A DNA stretch of 64,000 bases, from contig CM063110.1 in assembly GCA_031841125.1 (NCBI GenBank), positions 35,107,214-35,171,213 on the forward strand, given 5' to 3'. Below, one piece after another: positions 9,839-22,250 of this stretch (the first letter of the stretch is position 1; every line of letters begins with the position of its first letter). The position numbers and the translations under genes were made by a program. Source of the DNA: Acanthococcus lagerstroemiae. Lineage: Eukaryota > Arthropoda > Insecta > Hemiptera > Eriococcidae. The notes below the pieces were generated by a model, which was given only the letters and a program-made list of their open reading frames with translations, searched no databases and was not told the DNA's origin.

Positions 9839-12430
9839 TAACTACTGTAAACGACGTGAAATAAATAATATGAGTTGAGCTTTTTCTCTTGGAAGAACAT
9901 TTTGCTCCTCTGGAATGGTCTTACCCGCCTGGAATTGTCATGTCCATTCCTGTGGAAAAGTCTGACAGTCCCCATGACCCTACGGATAGGCAATAAATTT
10001 GACATTACGGAGTATTGTAGCCAAGATATGATGAAGAAATACATGGCCTGGACTTCCTTGTCTCGGAAGGGAGGATACTCAATTGTGAATTGTGCAGTGA
10101 AGGATCTATGGGTGCGTTCAAGACGAAAAAGGTTTGACGTGAAACTAACGGGTCCGAAAAATAATTTACAAGTGGATTTTACAGAATGGGGGCTCAGCAA
10201 AAGAACGACGTCTGATTCCTGATTTTCGAGACTGGAACTAGTTGTATGATTCTCTTTTTCCTTCAACCATTTATAATAAATGCGTAGATAGTTGCTTCTG
10301 AGTTAACGCCTACAACTACAAACATTGATTTAGGTGTTTCTAACCAGTTTTTTCTTTTTTCTCTCATTTTATGAATCCGATTCTGTTTACTTCCTCGAAT
10401 TTCGGACGGAGGCTCATGCAAGATTTTTAGAGCGTGACTAAGGCAATTAATTTGTCGACAGTTTTCACATGTGGTTTTCGCTTCTTTTTTCAAACGTGGG
10501 CCGTTTTTCTGTATAATATAGTTGGGTTTCTGAATAATACATTTTGAAGTGTTAAACCTGATCACAATAATGTATACTACGTGTGGTCGTTGTCTAATGT
10601 TTCTTTAACCGCTTCAGCCTCGTCAAGATTCCTCACTTTTTCGAAATTGTTTTCTACACACTGTGACAATTGTTACACTGTCTGCAACATAGTTTCGTTC
10701 GATCTTGAATCACACGAAAGGACATGTCTATCGCTCTATTTTCATACAGCCACCGCACACATTCGGCTTTCGACTCGGCTGTGGATTACGACGTATAATT
10801 ATTCGTCGTCGGGCTAACGTATGCGGGCACAATTGTCTCGTAAATCCTGTGCTGTGGCTATTATTCACCATCAAATAATTGTGGAGTACTGTATTTGTTG
10901 AAACACGACACTATGTCATCACTACCACACTGCCACTGATTTGCTTCGTAATCTTTAGTACCTTATTACGGACATACTACGTACATACGTTTACCGCCAT
11001 GTAGGTTGAATCGGGTCAAATAGTAATTGTGCGACGGACTGATAATCACTTTCCATTCGCAGGTGTCACCTTTTTTAATTCATTTAAATTAATTACCCGG
11101 AGTACCTACCTCAGGAAATGTATGTTCCTGTCATCGTTATTCGAAATACACGCAGTACGCACACATTCAGGGCAAACACCATACTGTTTGACAACAATAA
11201 CACTTGATTATTTTTCGAGGTTCATTTGAGCATCATCTGTGTTTGATTGTCTTTAATGTGCATTCACCACTCTTGTATAAAAATACTACTTCTTACCGGG
11301 TTCTCTTCAACAACAAAGCCATAATGCAGACAGTCGATATCGTAAACGATTTTCTATAAAATATCCTCCTACCCGTGGGGCGTAATCTTCAATAGGTGCG
11401 GAAGAGTGTTGAAGAGTCTGTTAGACTACCAAGTTCTCGACCGTTCTTTCTGGAAACAATAATTTCGTCAGGTCTTCTTGCAGAGAGTAGAATGACCACG
11501 TTCTGTAGAAGTTTTTGAAAATGGCGAGAACCTCTCCAACGCGGTCCAATTTTTAAAATTAGGTTAATGCTAAGCCTAACTACGCTGAAGTCTTTTTTAA
11601 CGGTGTCTTCCAAAAGGCAGACTCAATTCGTCTTATACTTCCAGTTCATCTATCGAGACTTCCTCAGCAACAATTGTTAACGACCGTCCTAAATAAACAA
11701 GCACCGCCCCGACCTCTACACACAGTACTTTTCAGCTGCTTTGGCTCTTTTTCTTCGAAATCAGTCCAGAAGAGGGATCGTTAAAGCTACCGGCTAACAA
11801 CAACTTCAGCTCAGGGCGTACAACCCTCACAATAATTTCTAATACAAAGGTACATTACTCTCATCACATCTACATCTGCAGCCTCAACAGAGGCACCAGA
11901 TGCCCAACTGCTACTAATAGCTGCCTTTGCAGCAACAACAACATTGTCACAATACAAGCTATGTGTCTGTTCGGTAGCATCGACAACAGCATGTGCAATA
12001 TAAGGAGTCCTATTCAGTCCATCCTGCAGTATCCATAACGATGACAAAAGCTTCCGCTAACCAGTACCAAGTGGTTAGCTTGATACCAGCTTCAACGCTG
12101 ACAGTGCACTAAGTTAACATAACAAGCCAAACCAGTCCACACGTGACCTCATGGTGGGACACTGACTCGAAGTCATCCCAGCAAGATTAGCCATAGGTTG
12201 CCAAACCAATCGGAGTAGAAACAAACAGCACATTTCTCTGACAAGTCAAGTAAGGCAGACAGTCTAAAACATCGCTAACATGCTATGACGTACAATGTGT
12301 ATCCTGAGAATCCACCCCGTACCCTGTCACGGTGCCATTGCAGACCTCACAGACAATGCTGGGGCCACTACAAGTATCCTGCAAACAATGCTGTAGCACT
12401 GGGGCAAGGCCATCACCAAGTCAACACATG
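9839..12430. other. Intergenic, no gene recognised
   Basis: Overlapping 115- and 146-codon frames occupy 9,826-10,266 on both strands, but neither carries a domain I can name. A weak echo of a piggyBac-like GTVR motif on the minus strand is not enough for a call. A 100-codon minus frame (10,263-10,565) with C-x2-C and other cysteines is likewise unassigned. From 10,580 to 12,430 composition is even and no repeats or motifs were recognised. Confidence 0.4.
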
Positions 12431-12778
12431 TTGTCTACCAGTTTCATAAAATGAAAATTCATGCTATTTTCTTGTTTTTTCAAGCCATTTTTCATGCTTC
12501 AATTTCTCTAAGAAGTACCCCCCCCCCCAGTATATATTATATTTGTTTTGTAGGAAATTTCATGCGTTTTTTTGGCTGTTTCATTCCGATGAGACACTTT
12601 AATAATAATAATATACAAAATTTACAACGAACAAATTTTAAAGTTAAAATGTTAAAAATTCATGCTCTCACAATGAAATTGTAAAAAATCATGGCATCTT
12701 CATGCTTTCATGCTACTTTAAGCAAAAGTCACGCTATTTTCTGGTTTTGCACGTTTTCATGCCCGGTAGACACTCTGC
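12430..12778. repeat. Partial hAT-type element with TTCATGC repeats
   Basis: ATTCATGCT and TTCATGC-like words recur many times across this stretch. It ends with CGGTAGACACTCTG at about 12,777, the inverse of a CAGAGTGTCTACCG end typical of hAT elements. No matching left end was found, so this is a truncated copy. Confidence 0.4.
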
Positions 12779-14429
12779 AACAGCTACTACTGCTCAAACA
12801 CCAGTCTGCAGCTTTGACCGCCTCTCAACGTTCTGACGGCACAGCAGACTAGCCACTGAATTGCAAATCCACCAGTATTTCGGTGGCATGACTACCATTA
12901 CTCAATTGTACAAACTTTCACTTCGTAGGCAAAATTTTACGACAGACCATAAACATACAGTCGACCTTTGAAAACTTCAGCTAAACCAAGTGTTCGACAA
13001 TATTTCAAGAGATACTCCACATCGCGTTATCAAAATTCCCGAAATGCCGCTCATTAAAAATCCACTACAAGTTTTATGCGGTCTTATAGATCAGCCCTGG
13101 AACATGACCGCGCGGAGTAGAGATCTACACCCACGACTAGAGTCGCTCCTGAATTTTGAAAACTTCAACTGTCAGGATAGCCATTCCACAAAATTTACGA
13201 AGAAAACTCGAAATATCCAAAAGGTGGAGCTAGCTTTCGTGAGAAGGGTCAAAAGGAAGAGGTCGTGGATAGAGATTAAAGAGCCATAGTCTCAAGCTAT
13301 CTCTTTTAGCTGAAAGTTGACTTCGGCTACGTACGCAGCTCAGGAACAGGAGCGCTCAGCCAATGTACAGAGTAAGGGCCGGGGCTGATTTTTCAAATTC
13401 GAAAGCTGAAATAGACAAGTAGGAGCGTCATTTCTTTAGCTCGAAAAACTTTTTTCTTCACTGTTATGAATTTTATTTCACTTCCTAACTACCAAATGGT
13501 AAGACTCGGTGCCTTCAAAAACTGTTTATCAACGGTTGACTTGTAAAATATGCTTTGCGCTGGACTGGAGTTTTTAAAACTTTCATCCGACAAGGAGATT
13601 TACTTTTTTTCAGTCGAAGTGCCACAAGATCCCACCTTTCCTTCAATTAATTTTTTCAAATGATCATTCTTCACTAAGATCTAGAAGCCCTTAATTTGAA
13701 AGCGATAACGAGCCCAGAAAAAAGAGCACATACCAGATATTACAACACAAAGTGGGCGTGGGAGAACGCAACATAATTACAAATAATGAGGAACACATTA
13801 ACCCTACTTAGTTGAAAAACAGGCATACATTCGAACATCGTTTCACACATTGCGACGAAGGGTTCTGAGCCACCGAAACAGTGACACCACGAAAAAATAA
13901 AATAAAAGCGCAAACTAATAGACTACATAGATTGGATACATATGGGACCTTGAGACAAACTCGTAGACCTCAGCAATGATACAGTTAGCAATGAATAATA
14001 CCTATATAAATAGACTCGACGGCGCAGGAGGTAACAGTCATTTTACCCTATCACCTTATCCATTTTTCCCGTTTTAAACAACATCGTCACACTACGAACG
14101 CAAACGAAGAACACATCCATTTGGAGTGTAAACATACCTTATTTTCTGTCATAATTTCAAACAGTCTATTAATGACGATTACTGTGCTGATGTACACTAA
14201 ATCACGACTGGGGACAGTCATCCGTCAATTTGGCAGCGTGTGACGACCAACAGTTTTCATAATCCGCTCAGAATTTCGGTTATTAAAATGTATTGTTAAC
14301 CCGTGATGTTTTCGTAACTATGTAAAGTACAGCTGGGTAAACAAATGCAGACTATATAACCGGATTCATCAACCGCTCTTCCAATGGCCCTGGTTATACT
14401 CGGTTTCAAAAAGAAATTGAAACTAATCT
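12779..14429. other. Intergenic, no gene recognised
   Basis: A 99-codon plus frame (12,990-13,289) has no recognisable domain. A TATATAAATAG box at about 14,002-14,012 is followed about 26 bases later by TCATTTT, a loose insect TATA/initiator pairing, but no transcript or coding exon follows that I can identify. Confidence 0.35.
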
Positions 14430-15440
14430 AGCCTGGTAAAAGACTCTCTTGAACACTTTTCCACACCTGTTTAAGACTCTGTCCAACACCATTAATTCAT
14501 GCTAGGATTCGTTTACGATCTGCAGCGTAGCCAGGATTTATGCAAGGGGAGGCACAGCAAAAACCAAGTTAAATATGCCCTTTTTTCTCATCGAATTGCC
14601 CTAAATTACTGTAGCACATACACACACAAAAAGCGTAGTTAGAATGCTTATGGGGAGGCATGGCCCCCTTCCCCCTGGCTACGCCACTGTATGATACTCT
14701 GAGGCTAATTTAACTCTTCCACACCATTCCAAAACTCTGTAAAATTGTTCTAGACAAAATTAAAACACTTAGGATCCTAGACTTTAGTGCCTCAATAGGT
14801 CTTCAAGACTCATTCAGATGTGTTAATGATTCATTAAGACGCCACAAGACCTTTTACATCTGGCTTAGAAATACGTATACTTAATCAAGGATGGCGTCTC
14901 AGACAACCGCTTCGTTCGCCTCGTTAATTTGGTATCGCTCCCCCTTCCAGCAAAAACAATTGCTAGCAACGAACCACTCTTGTGAGCTAATTCAAGACTC
15001 TCCAAAAAATGCATCCAAGATTCATATACTCTTCAAGATCTAGTCTCATTAAACACCTCAAAATCTGTTTCTGAGTCAATGAAACTCTTCAAGATGTGTC
15101 CATACGGGTTCGAGACTCCTGCAGACCTGTTCAAGGCACCTAGTCATTTGTACAACAGGCACGACTCTTTCAAACGGACTCTTCGAGAGATCCGCTGAAC
15201 TTTCCCTACGACTCACTAAAACGTTTTAGAGACCCATCTGACTCGTACAAACTTGTCAAGGCTTTTCCAGTTTTGTTCGAGTCCTTTCAAGATCTTTCCA
15301 GACCTTCCTATCACTCCTTTACACTATTCCTAATTTGATTCAAGGTTTACAGACTCGTCCAGGCTGAATTTGCCGCGACTCGTTCAAAGATCGTTGAGAC
15401 AGTTCCAGATTTATTCGAAATTACTATGGCATTGACGAAC
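14430..15440 (+). repeat. Degenerate tandem repeat field, AAGACTC-type
   Basis: Words such as AAGACTC, AGACTCTT, TTCAAGA and CGACTC recur at short, irregular spacing through the whole kilobase, giving a sequence that looks like an old, heavily mutated short-period tandem array. A weaker echo appears at about 15,840-15,930. No coding frame of interest. Confidence 0.45.
14523..14689. mobile_element. Short hAT-like MITE of the GGCTACGCCACTG type
   Basis: The left side carries GCGTAGCCAGG (about 14,526) and the right side CCTGGCTACGCCACTG (14,674-14,689). Both ends have a G-rich or C-rich inner part. The left terminal bases have drifted, and no clean 8-bp duplication is visible. It interrupts the AAGACTC repeat field. 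Confidence 0.5.
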
Positions 15441-16387
15441 ACTAAGGAAAAGTGACTCAGAAGATAAGTGTTTGGTTTGATGTATTCAATATGCGGGTAG
15501 AAAACGGAGCAGGTCATGTTAAGGTATCCTATGGAATGTCAAATGTGAAAGAAGCTCAAGATAAGGTCCTGAAAGATGATCAAGACCTCATTCAGGATAT
15601 CACATGTGTTGGAAAGCAAAACGGTTCATTGCAAGTGAATTCAAAAAATTTTCATTCTTCTCATAAAAAACATGACATTCTCTTTCTCTCTTTTCCATTA
15701 CATTTTTATCCTTCTGCTTCAAGAAAATGTACTATTTCTGTCACAGAGGTCTTCCAGAGAGGACTGTACTACTGAAGTTCGTGAAAGAGTATAGTATAAT
15801 GTGTCGTACAGGATTATCTGGAGAATCTGTTGAGTGGGATCCGCTATAGACTCTTCACGACTCTTCTAGATCTGTAGAAATTTTTACACAACGCTTTTAG
15901 CCTGGCTCGGGTCTTCCCGAGACTCGATACAAATCGGCCAATTTTTGTAAAATTTGATAGGTCGTCAATAACTAGTTGAGGAGGTCGAATTAGAAAATCC
16001 TAGGTAAATCTTTACATATAATGGTACTATATAGCAGGAATCCAAAGCTTTGAGCCACTTAGTCTACGAGTTTTCAGAACAAGCAAAGCCAGAGCCCAGA
16101 GCAAGTTCATAATCTTAATGCAACCGGAGCAAATTTTACGGACAGTACGCAATTACAAATGACGTCAAAATCGACGAGATACGGGTTATTAGTTATCATA
16201 ATACGTGAGGATATACAGATTGCAAAATACTAGATCATTACTAATTACAGTAATTCGCGAATGAAATGTATGGGCTACTGCATTTAGCAATAATACTGGA
16301 AAAAATTGAAATTAATCAATTGTCTAACAATTCTGAATCGTTTTCCAACAGCGTTCAATTAATTTCAGCTCGCTCATTAGTTTTCAG
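15441..16387. other. No gene recognised
   Basis: A 107-codon plus frame (15,452-15,775) shows no domain; its middle part echoes the neighbouring AAGACC/AAGATG repeat words, so I treat it as chance. The rest is unremarkable A+T-rich DNA. Confidence 0.4.
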
Positions 16388-17433
16388 CAGGGTTGGGCAG
16401 AATTTAAATCCTCTGGCATTTCAAATCAGAATTTTCAAAAATCCTGATTTTGGATTTCAGATCCTTTCTCAAAACGGATTTCGGATTCAACTCCGCAAAT
16501 TATTAGGAAAGGATTTGCATTTAGACGATTCCAAAAATAATTAAAATCCAAATCCAAAAATAGGGTGCTTGTAATGCTGCGCTGCGGCAAACACTCCAAA
16601 AATCCTCATTTCATCAATTTTAACTATTTGGTATTTGAATGTAATTGGCAACCCTGTATACGTGTCATTGATCATTACAGTAAGCCTGTAGCTAACTTCA
16701 ACTATCATTAAATCGATCAGAAATTCACTTTCAGATCATTACAGTAAGCCTGTAGCAAACTTCAATTATCATTAAATCGATCAGAAATTCACTTTCAAAG
16801 AAAATTTGTCCTAAATTCAACTGCATCATCACCAAAAAATTGAATTATAATCAGTTCTACTGGCAGTACAATTTTGATTCGTTTTTGTACTTATTCTCCT
16901 GAAAATAGCAGTTCTTCTATTTGAAAGTACACACGATTATTCATTCATTTTCAGTTTTTCACTCGCACAGGTGATTTTGCAGCACACTCTAGTGCAAATT
17001 AAAATCCCAATTTACTATTAACTTATTGATATCTTGAAAATCAAACCTTACATATTGATAGGTACTTTTACGTCCTTTTTGTTATATTCTGCGAACGCGA
17101 AAGAAGCTCACTTGGTCACTTGTTAGTAAGTAAGAAGTTAGAAAGTTGAATGCAAAGCCCTAAAAATTTCTCTTTTTCACTGATTACAATTAGCATTTTA
17201 GCGTTGAGTTACAGACAACAGAAATTGTAAGCGAACGTCCTCAGCCAATGGTATATTGAAGACTGCATGGGCGCTTACTGCTGAGTGACTGAAATTTAGA
17301 AGTAAAAATTCAGATTATTGGATTTTGGATTTGAAATTATTATATAAAAAGGATTTGAGATTTTGAACTCAACTCCTTTTTTACCAGGATTTTGGATTTA
17401 AATCTTGGAGTTCCCGGATTTTGCCCATCCCTG
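16388..17433. mobile_element. Non-autonomous hAT element, 1,046 bp, perfect 8-bp duplication
   Basis: The left end CAGGGTTGGGCA (16,388) pairs with TGCCCATCCCTG at the right end (17,422-17,433). The flanks are GTTTTCAG at 16,380-16,387 and GTTTTCAG at 17,434-17,441, a perfect 8-bp target duplication. Subterminal parts on both sides are rich in GGATTT/AAATCC words, repeated in opposite orientations. The interior holds a 64-bp tandem duplication at 16,671-16,798. The 92-codon frame at 16,266-16,544 straddles the left end and is not a gene. No transposase, so it was moved in trans. Confidence 0.9.
16671..16798 (+). repeat. 64-bp tandem duplication
   Basis: Two adjacent copies (16,671-16,734 and 16,735-16,798) beginning ATCATTACAGTAAGCCTGTA differ at only a few positions. 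The duplication lies inside the hAT element, so it probably arose in the element or after insertion. Confidence 0.85.
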
Positions 17434-17889
17434 GTTTTCAGGGATTTCTGAAACATTTTGGAACAATCAAGGAACTATAAAATTATTCTGCGAAAACTAC
17501 TGATATAGTAGAGAAATTGAATGATAGTAGTCCAGTTAAACTAACATTTGAACTGAAAAAAATTGCAATCAAAGATTTCATTGCGATTACTTCGCGGACT
17601 AGCCCTATGAATGACCTATATAAAACCCATCCACCAATCCGTATGCATTTCTAACCCCAGTGGCAAACATACCTTTTCTTTGTGAATTTTTTTTTTTTGT
17701 TTTACAAATAACTTAAAAATTATGAGTGAAATTGGAATCTTTAAAATTCCCTACAAAATGATACCAAATATGACGCCTATAACTCAAAAGAGAGTGCCAG
17801 CCAACAAGTAGGTATTTTTTATTCCCGTTTTTTGAATGAAAAATTTTGCGAGATTAAGGAAACATCACGACCGACTACAACTTACTATT

Positions 17890-18255
17890 AGGCCAGGAAG
17901 GGTCGTCTGTCTGGCACCGTCACATTTGGAAAAGTGGTCCGACTTTCAAATTCGCATTGAAAAATAAAATTTTTCGGCAAATTGCTTAGTAAATAATAAG
18001 CATTTTACAAAAAACACTGAATTTGAAGAGAATTAAATTTTTTGCCGAATGAGCAAAAATATATATATATTCAATTCATTTGATAAAAAGTTTAACTGTC
18101 TTCAAATTAAATGATTATCTTCTTTTCTATAAATAGTTCATTCATTGAGCAATTCGTCAAAAACGTTTATTTTTCAATGCTAATTTTCAAAACTTAGACT
18201 ACTACGCGCTAAAAGTTACAGTTTCCGGCCTGTTAAGTTATAATAGTGCGTAGAA
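17890..18255. mobile_element. Imperfect palindromic MITE, ~365 bp
   Basis: The left arm contains GCATTGAAAAATAAA (about 17,953) followed by CAAATTGCTTAGT. The right arm contains the inverse, TTTATTTTTCAATGC (about 18,166-18,180), preceded by TGAGCAATTCG. The outermost parts carry AGGCCAGGAAG on the left and the inverse of AGGCCGGAAACTG on the right. The whole unit could fold into one long hairpin with a loop near 18,060-18,085. The palindrome is plain in the sequence; a mobile origin is inferred. Confidence 0.55.
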
Positions 18256-18284
18256 AAACTCATCCTAACACAAGATTTTGTTTA

Positions 18285-19025
18285 AAATTCTTTAAAAAAT
18301 GATACCAAATATGATGCCCCTAACAAAATGGGAAGGGGGGGGCACCAAGAAAGTATGATTTGCTGAAATACTTCATAATTTGCAAGATATTTATCGATTT
18401 AAAGAAAATAATTAGAGTCCCTCCTTCACAGCCTAAACCGACCAATAATGAGGGAGGGGGGCTATAATTACAACATTTATTATTTTCTATAAAAGACGTA
18501 AACGACCACAAATAAGAAAAAATAAAAGTGAAAGAAAAAGTAAAACAGTCTCAAAAGCATGGATCCCCCTGGCCCCAGCCTTCAAAATAGAACTCACCGA
18601 GTGATCATGTAGCAGTCAGACAACACCAATTACGCAATCATGTCGAAGATGCACCGTTGGAATTCCGACACCTACCCAATCCATCAAGTACTTACGTCAA
18701 TCTGGTGAATTTGGCTTTCAATTTCTCTGTACGAATACATCATACGATTGGAGGGAGCTTTTAGACAATAATTTCTATAGGCACACTAAAATGTTTCATT
18801 TTCCCGAATTTAATTAGAGGGAACGTGTATTTGTACATTTCCAAAGAGTTGGATCAGGTATTTCGCCATGAATAAGATTTCGAAGGAGAAGTAGAGAAAC
18901 AATACATAAACACGTAACAAACTGAAGCCTTACTTTTTTGGTAGTCCCCTACGGTGGTTCCCGTTCTGTTAGTGACATCATATTTGATATCATTTTGTAG
19001 ACAATTGTACGCATATTTTTAGTCG
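18285..19025. repeat. Inverted repeat pair with AAATATGATG core
   Basis: AAAATGATACCAAATATGATG at about 18,297 has an inverted partner at about 18,968-18,995 (CATCATATTTGATATCATTTT). A third, direct copy (AAAATGATACCAAATATGACG) is at about 17,756. Similarity extends about 80 bp inward. It may be a DNA element with the intervening 600 bp as its body; no transposase or target duplication was found. Confidence 0.45.
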
Positions 19026-19373
19026 AATAAATGTTTCTCGTATTTCCCATATTTTCCACTTACATATTTGAAAAAAAAGCCTACTTTTCGAGTGGCCCTC
19101 TGTGAAAAGGGGTCCTGTTTGGTAGAATTTCGTAGGCAAGTTTAAAGAGCTAGGGTATCTACCAGAATGGAAAATTAAGAATACATGACTTTATACTACC
19201 TCTTGTACGACAAAATTTTTTTTTAATTGAAAAGTGAGACAGCTTACACAGGGATTTTTTTTCAGAAGAATACAATTTCACCACTCAGTTCACTATTGTT
19301 TTACAACACAAAATTACCCTCACATTTTGTATTCTTTTACACTGAATCAAAAAACAGTAGGTACAAAAATTAG

Positions 19374-20245
19374 CTGGAAATGGCAAACGAATCACAAGTG
19401 ATTCGAATCGCGGTTCGAATCAGAAATTTTTATTCGTGAAATGTATTCGAATCAATTTGTGAAGGATTCGTGAAAGAAATGATTCGAAGGTGATTCGAAT
19501 CACACATATCATTGATTCATGATTCGAAAAAATGTAAGTGATTCGCGATTCGAATCTTTTTTTTTCAACTTTATAGTTTTTTTTCTTCAATATTTGGCTT
19601 TTGGCATTTGTTTTTATCAGCTTTTTATATTGCTTTCTGTGTTTCTGTGAAATATGACGTGTCACAAAAAGGCCCTTAGTGGTATCGAACTGCTCTAAGA
19701 AAAAAACCCTTAGTTGTACGTCATTAAGGGCTCTTTTTTTGTCAGTTCTATGTCAAGTAATGAGTAAAGTCTTTTCTTTTGACAGGTCATAAATATGAAT
19801 TCTGGTATTCTGTGATCTGTGAAAGTATGAAATGGGCATCTGATCTGGGCCTCAAGGCTAAAAAAATGAATGGGGGGGGGGGAATATGCCGTCCGTAGGT
19901 CAAGAATTTTTATAGCAAAGATCAGAATTTCCGTTTTGAATACAGGCAATCACAACAAAATTCCTGAAGAAACCATCGATGATCCGGATTGCAGTTAGTC
20001 AAGCTGTGATTAAGATGAATGTAATGATAAAACTCAAAATCGTCAGTTGAGCAAACGTACTCATAAAATTGAAAAAAATTGACTCGGGGTTCAAAAATTG
20101 TGATTCGAATCGTGAATCGTGGAATTTATTCGCGATTAGAATTATAATTTGGCGTATTCGTACGGTTTCTGATTTGAAGAGATTCGAATCGTGAAAATTC
20201 AAAATGATTCGTATCATTTCTTAGGTGATTCGTCCCAATACTTAC
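19374..20245. mobile_element. Non-coding element rich in GATTCGAATC
   Basis: The palindromic words GATTCGAAT and ATTCGAATC recur in clusters at both sides (about 19,400-19,560 and 20,095-20,230), leaving an unrelated middle. The ends share CGAATCAC in opposite orientations next to G-rich words (ATGGCAAACGAATCAC left, inverse of TTGGGACGAATCAC right), consistent with degenerate hAT-type termini. No clear target duplication, no coding content. Confidence 0.5.
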
Positions 20246-20394
20246 AGGGACGGTGCAGGCAGCAGACATGCATCCCAAAATATGAGTAATTAATTATAAT
20301 GCGGAGTGCGCTGTAGTGTAAGGTACTAGAATACAAATGAGGGAACTGAAAAAATTCCTGAAGGAAGTAGCATGTTATTATCGGTCACACTGTT

Positions 20395-20509
20395 TAAAAA
20401 AAAAATTATATGACTTCAGAGGGAAAAAATATTACTTTATATGACTTATATGACCAGTCACTCGATTATATGACTTTATATGACTTATATGACCTAGTCG
20501 ACACCCTGA
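20395..20509 (+). repeat. TATATGACTT repeats at a hAT-type right end
   Basis: TATATGACTT or close variants occur about seven times and are followed by CTAGTCGACACCCTG, the inverse of a CAGGGTGTCGAC end typical of hAT elements. The matching left end is absent, so the piece is truncated. Confidence 0.5.
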
Positions 20510-22250
20510 GAATGTATTTTCGATCCGATAGACTACTCCTGTATTCCTCAAACTATTCCAAATAATTTGGAAAAAAATAATGAAGGGGGCACACGGCACA
20601 TTTACCACTGTGATGGAAAACGCACACAGGCAGGGGGATGAGGTTTACATGGGTCATTCAGTGAGTTAGTCCGCACAATAATCCGCGAAGAAACCTTTGA
20701 TCCTAATTCTCTTCTGTGAACTGGATTGGTGCAATTTGTTGCGGATGTCATTATGTAACCTAAAATACCCCCCCCCCCACACACACAAAATCGAAGGCTG
20801 GGGTTCAAAATTTGTTGGTAACAAAATATGCTCAATTTCTGGAGAATGACCCAACCATCAAACTACCGAACATCACTATATTCTCAGACTCAAATTACTG
20901 AAAAACCTAAAAAATGTACATTTTATTATTTTCGTTATCTCCCCTCCCTCTCTCCAGCCGTTTCATTCAGATCAAAAATAACAACCGAATCGTTTACCTT
21001 GTGATGACTCCGGTAAAACAAAATTATTCTGTCGGAAGCACGGTTCATTTAATCATTCCCACCTGAATGTAGCTCTTGTGCGGTATACAAAAGGATGTTT
21101 TTACATCGTATACGAGTGTCTTTCAAATGAACTACATAAATACGAGTAACGAGCACAAATAATACACGACTTTTCTGGCGAAACTATCAACTTTTATATT
21201 CGTACAGCTTCGGTCCACCACCCCGTACACACGTCGAGTCATCAACCGTTTTAATAAAGTTATCCAAAAGTTCGAATGTAAGGTGCCTACACCCAGCGTT
21301 GTTCCGAAAGGGTATACTCCGTATACTCTCAGAAAATTTCAGGATCCCCACACCCCCTGCTAAACTGTTAGTGGTTCCGCTTATGATGGTAGAGTATAGC
21401 CTCAAAAAGTTCCTTCAGAACAGCGCTGCGCTACACCGGGCAACTGCTGCGACATTACAAAGCGAAGAGAAAACGATGCGATACGATGCGATGCGACATG
21501 ATGCCTTCAGCTACATCGCACGATCGAATATCACAGCGAAAATTAAAACCGCCTCGATGAATTGCGGTTGAGAATGAAACAAGGAACTCTCGTAGAAACG
21601 GAGCTAATGATCGTTAACAAATAGACCGTTAAAACTCGCACGCTGGAAATGGGAATAAATTACGTGCGGCGAACAGATTGCAATGACGATGTTAACGTGG
21701 GCATGTGGAAATACGACCCAAGTTACGTATCATCCGAAAAAATAGAAACCTCCGACTCGCCAAAATGCGAGAAGTAGCAGGAGACACGTATAAAAATACG
21801 TCCACGTAGTAGTACAGTATATTTCCACGCAAAAAGTTACTCCAAGCTATCAGAATATAAAATCAATAATCTGTTGTAACATAAACATATGTATACACAG
21901 CCAACTGCACCGTTCTTCCGGGACGGGTTGTCAAAAAAGATAACAAAGACATCAAAATTTGCGCGAACGAAAAAAAGCAAAACGATAGCACAGCGCATTT
22001 CTACCGGGACATGAAATGCTCGCCACGACCTTCTTTGTCACGGTTACCTAACTTTTCGCACGGAATACGAAATTATGTACTTCGAACTTTTACGAAACGG
22101 ACAGCCATAAACAGAAATCCCGCCGTGCTGCATCGACTCTAAACTGGAAGGTGCTTCGGGGGTCATCGAATTCAGAATATCTACTGGATTTGGGGGAAAA
22201 AATATCGTGACTTTCATGATATTTTTTCATGACTACCATGGGAGATATAA
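20510..22250. other. Intergenic, no gene recognised
   Basis: Contains a C-run at about 20,768-20,778. The stretch 21,420-22,150 has a relatively high CpG content and no obvious repeats. The frames here are short and carry no motif I can name. Confidence 0.4.

Noticed and set aside
9826..10266. Possible piggyBac-like transposase on the minus strand (a GTVR word followed by basic residues).
   Set aside because: Only one short word fits, frames must be switched to extend it, and there are no TTAA-flanked CCC ends nearby.
13990..14050. Core promoter (TATATAAATAG with a downstream TCATTTT).
   Set aside because: Spacing is a little long and no exon, coding start or transcript evidence follows.
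15452..15775. 107-codon plus frame.
   Set aside because: Contains echoes of the neighbouring degenerate repeat and no recognisable domain.
19400..19430. tRNA or SINE B-box-like GGTTCGAATC.
   Set aside because: It is one of many GATTCGAATC palindromes in this element; no A box or cloverleaf around it.
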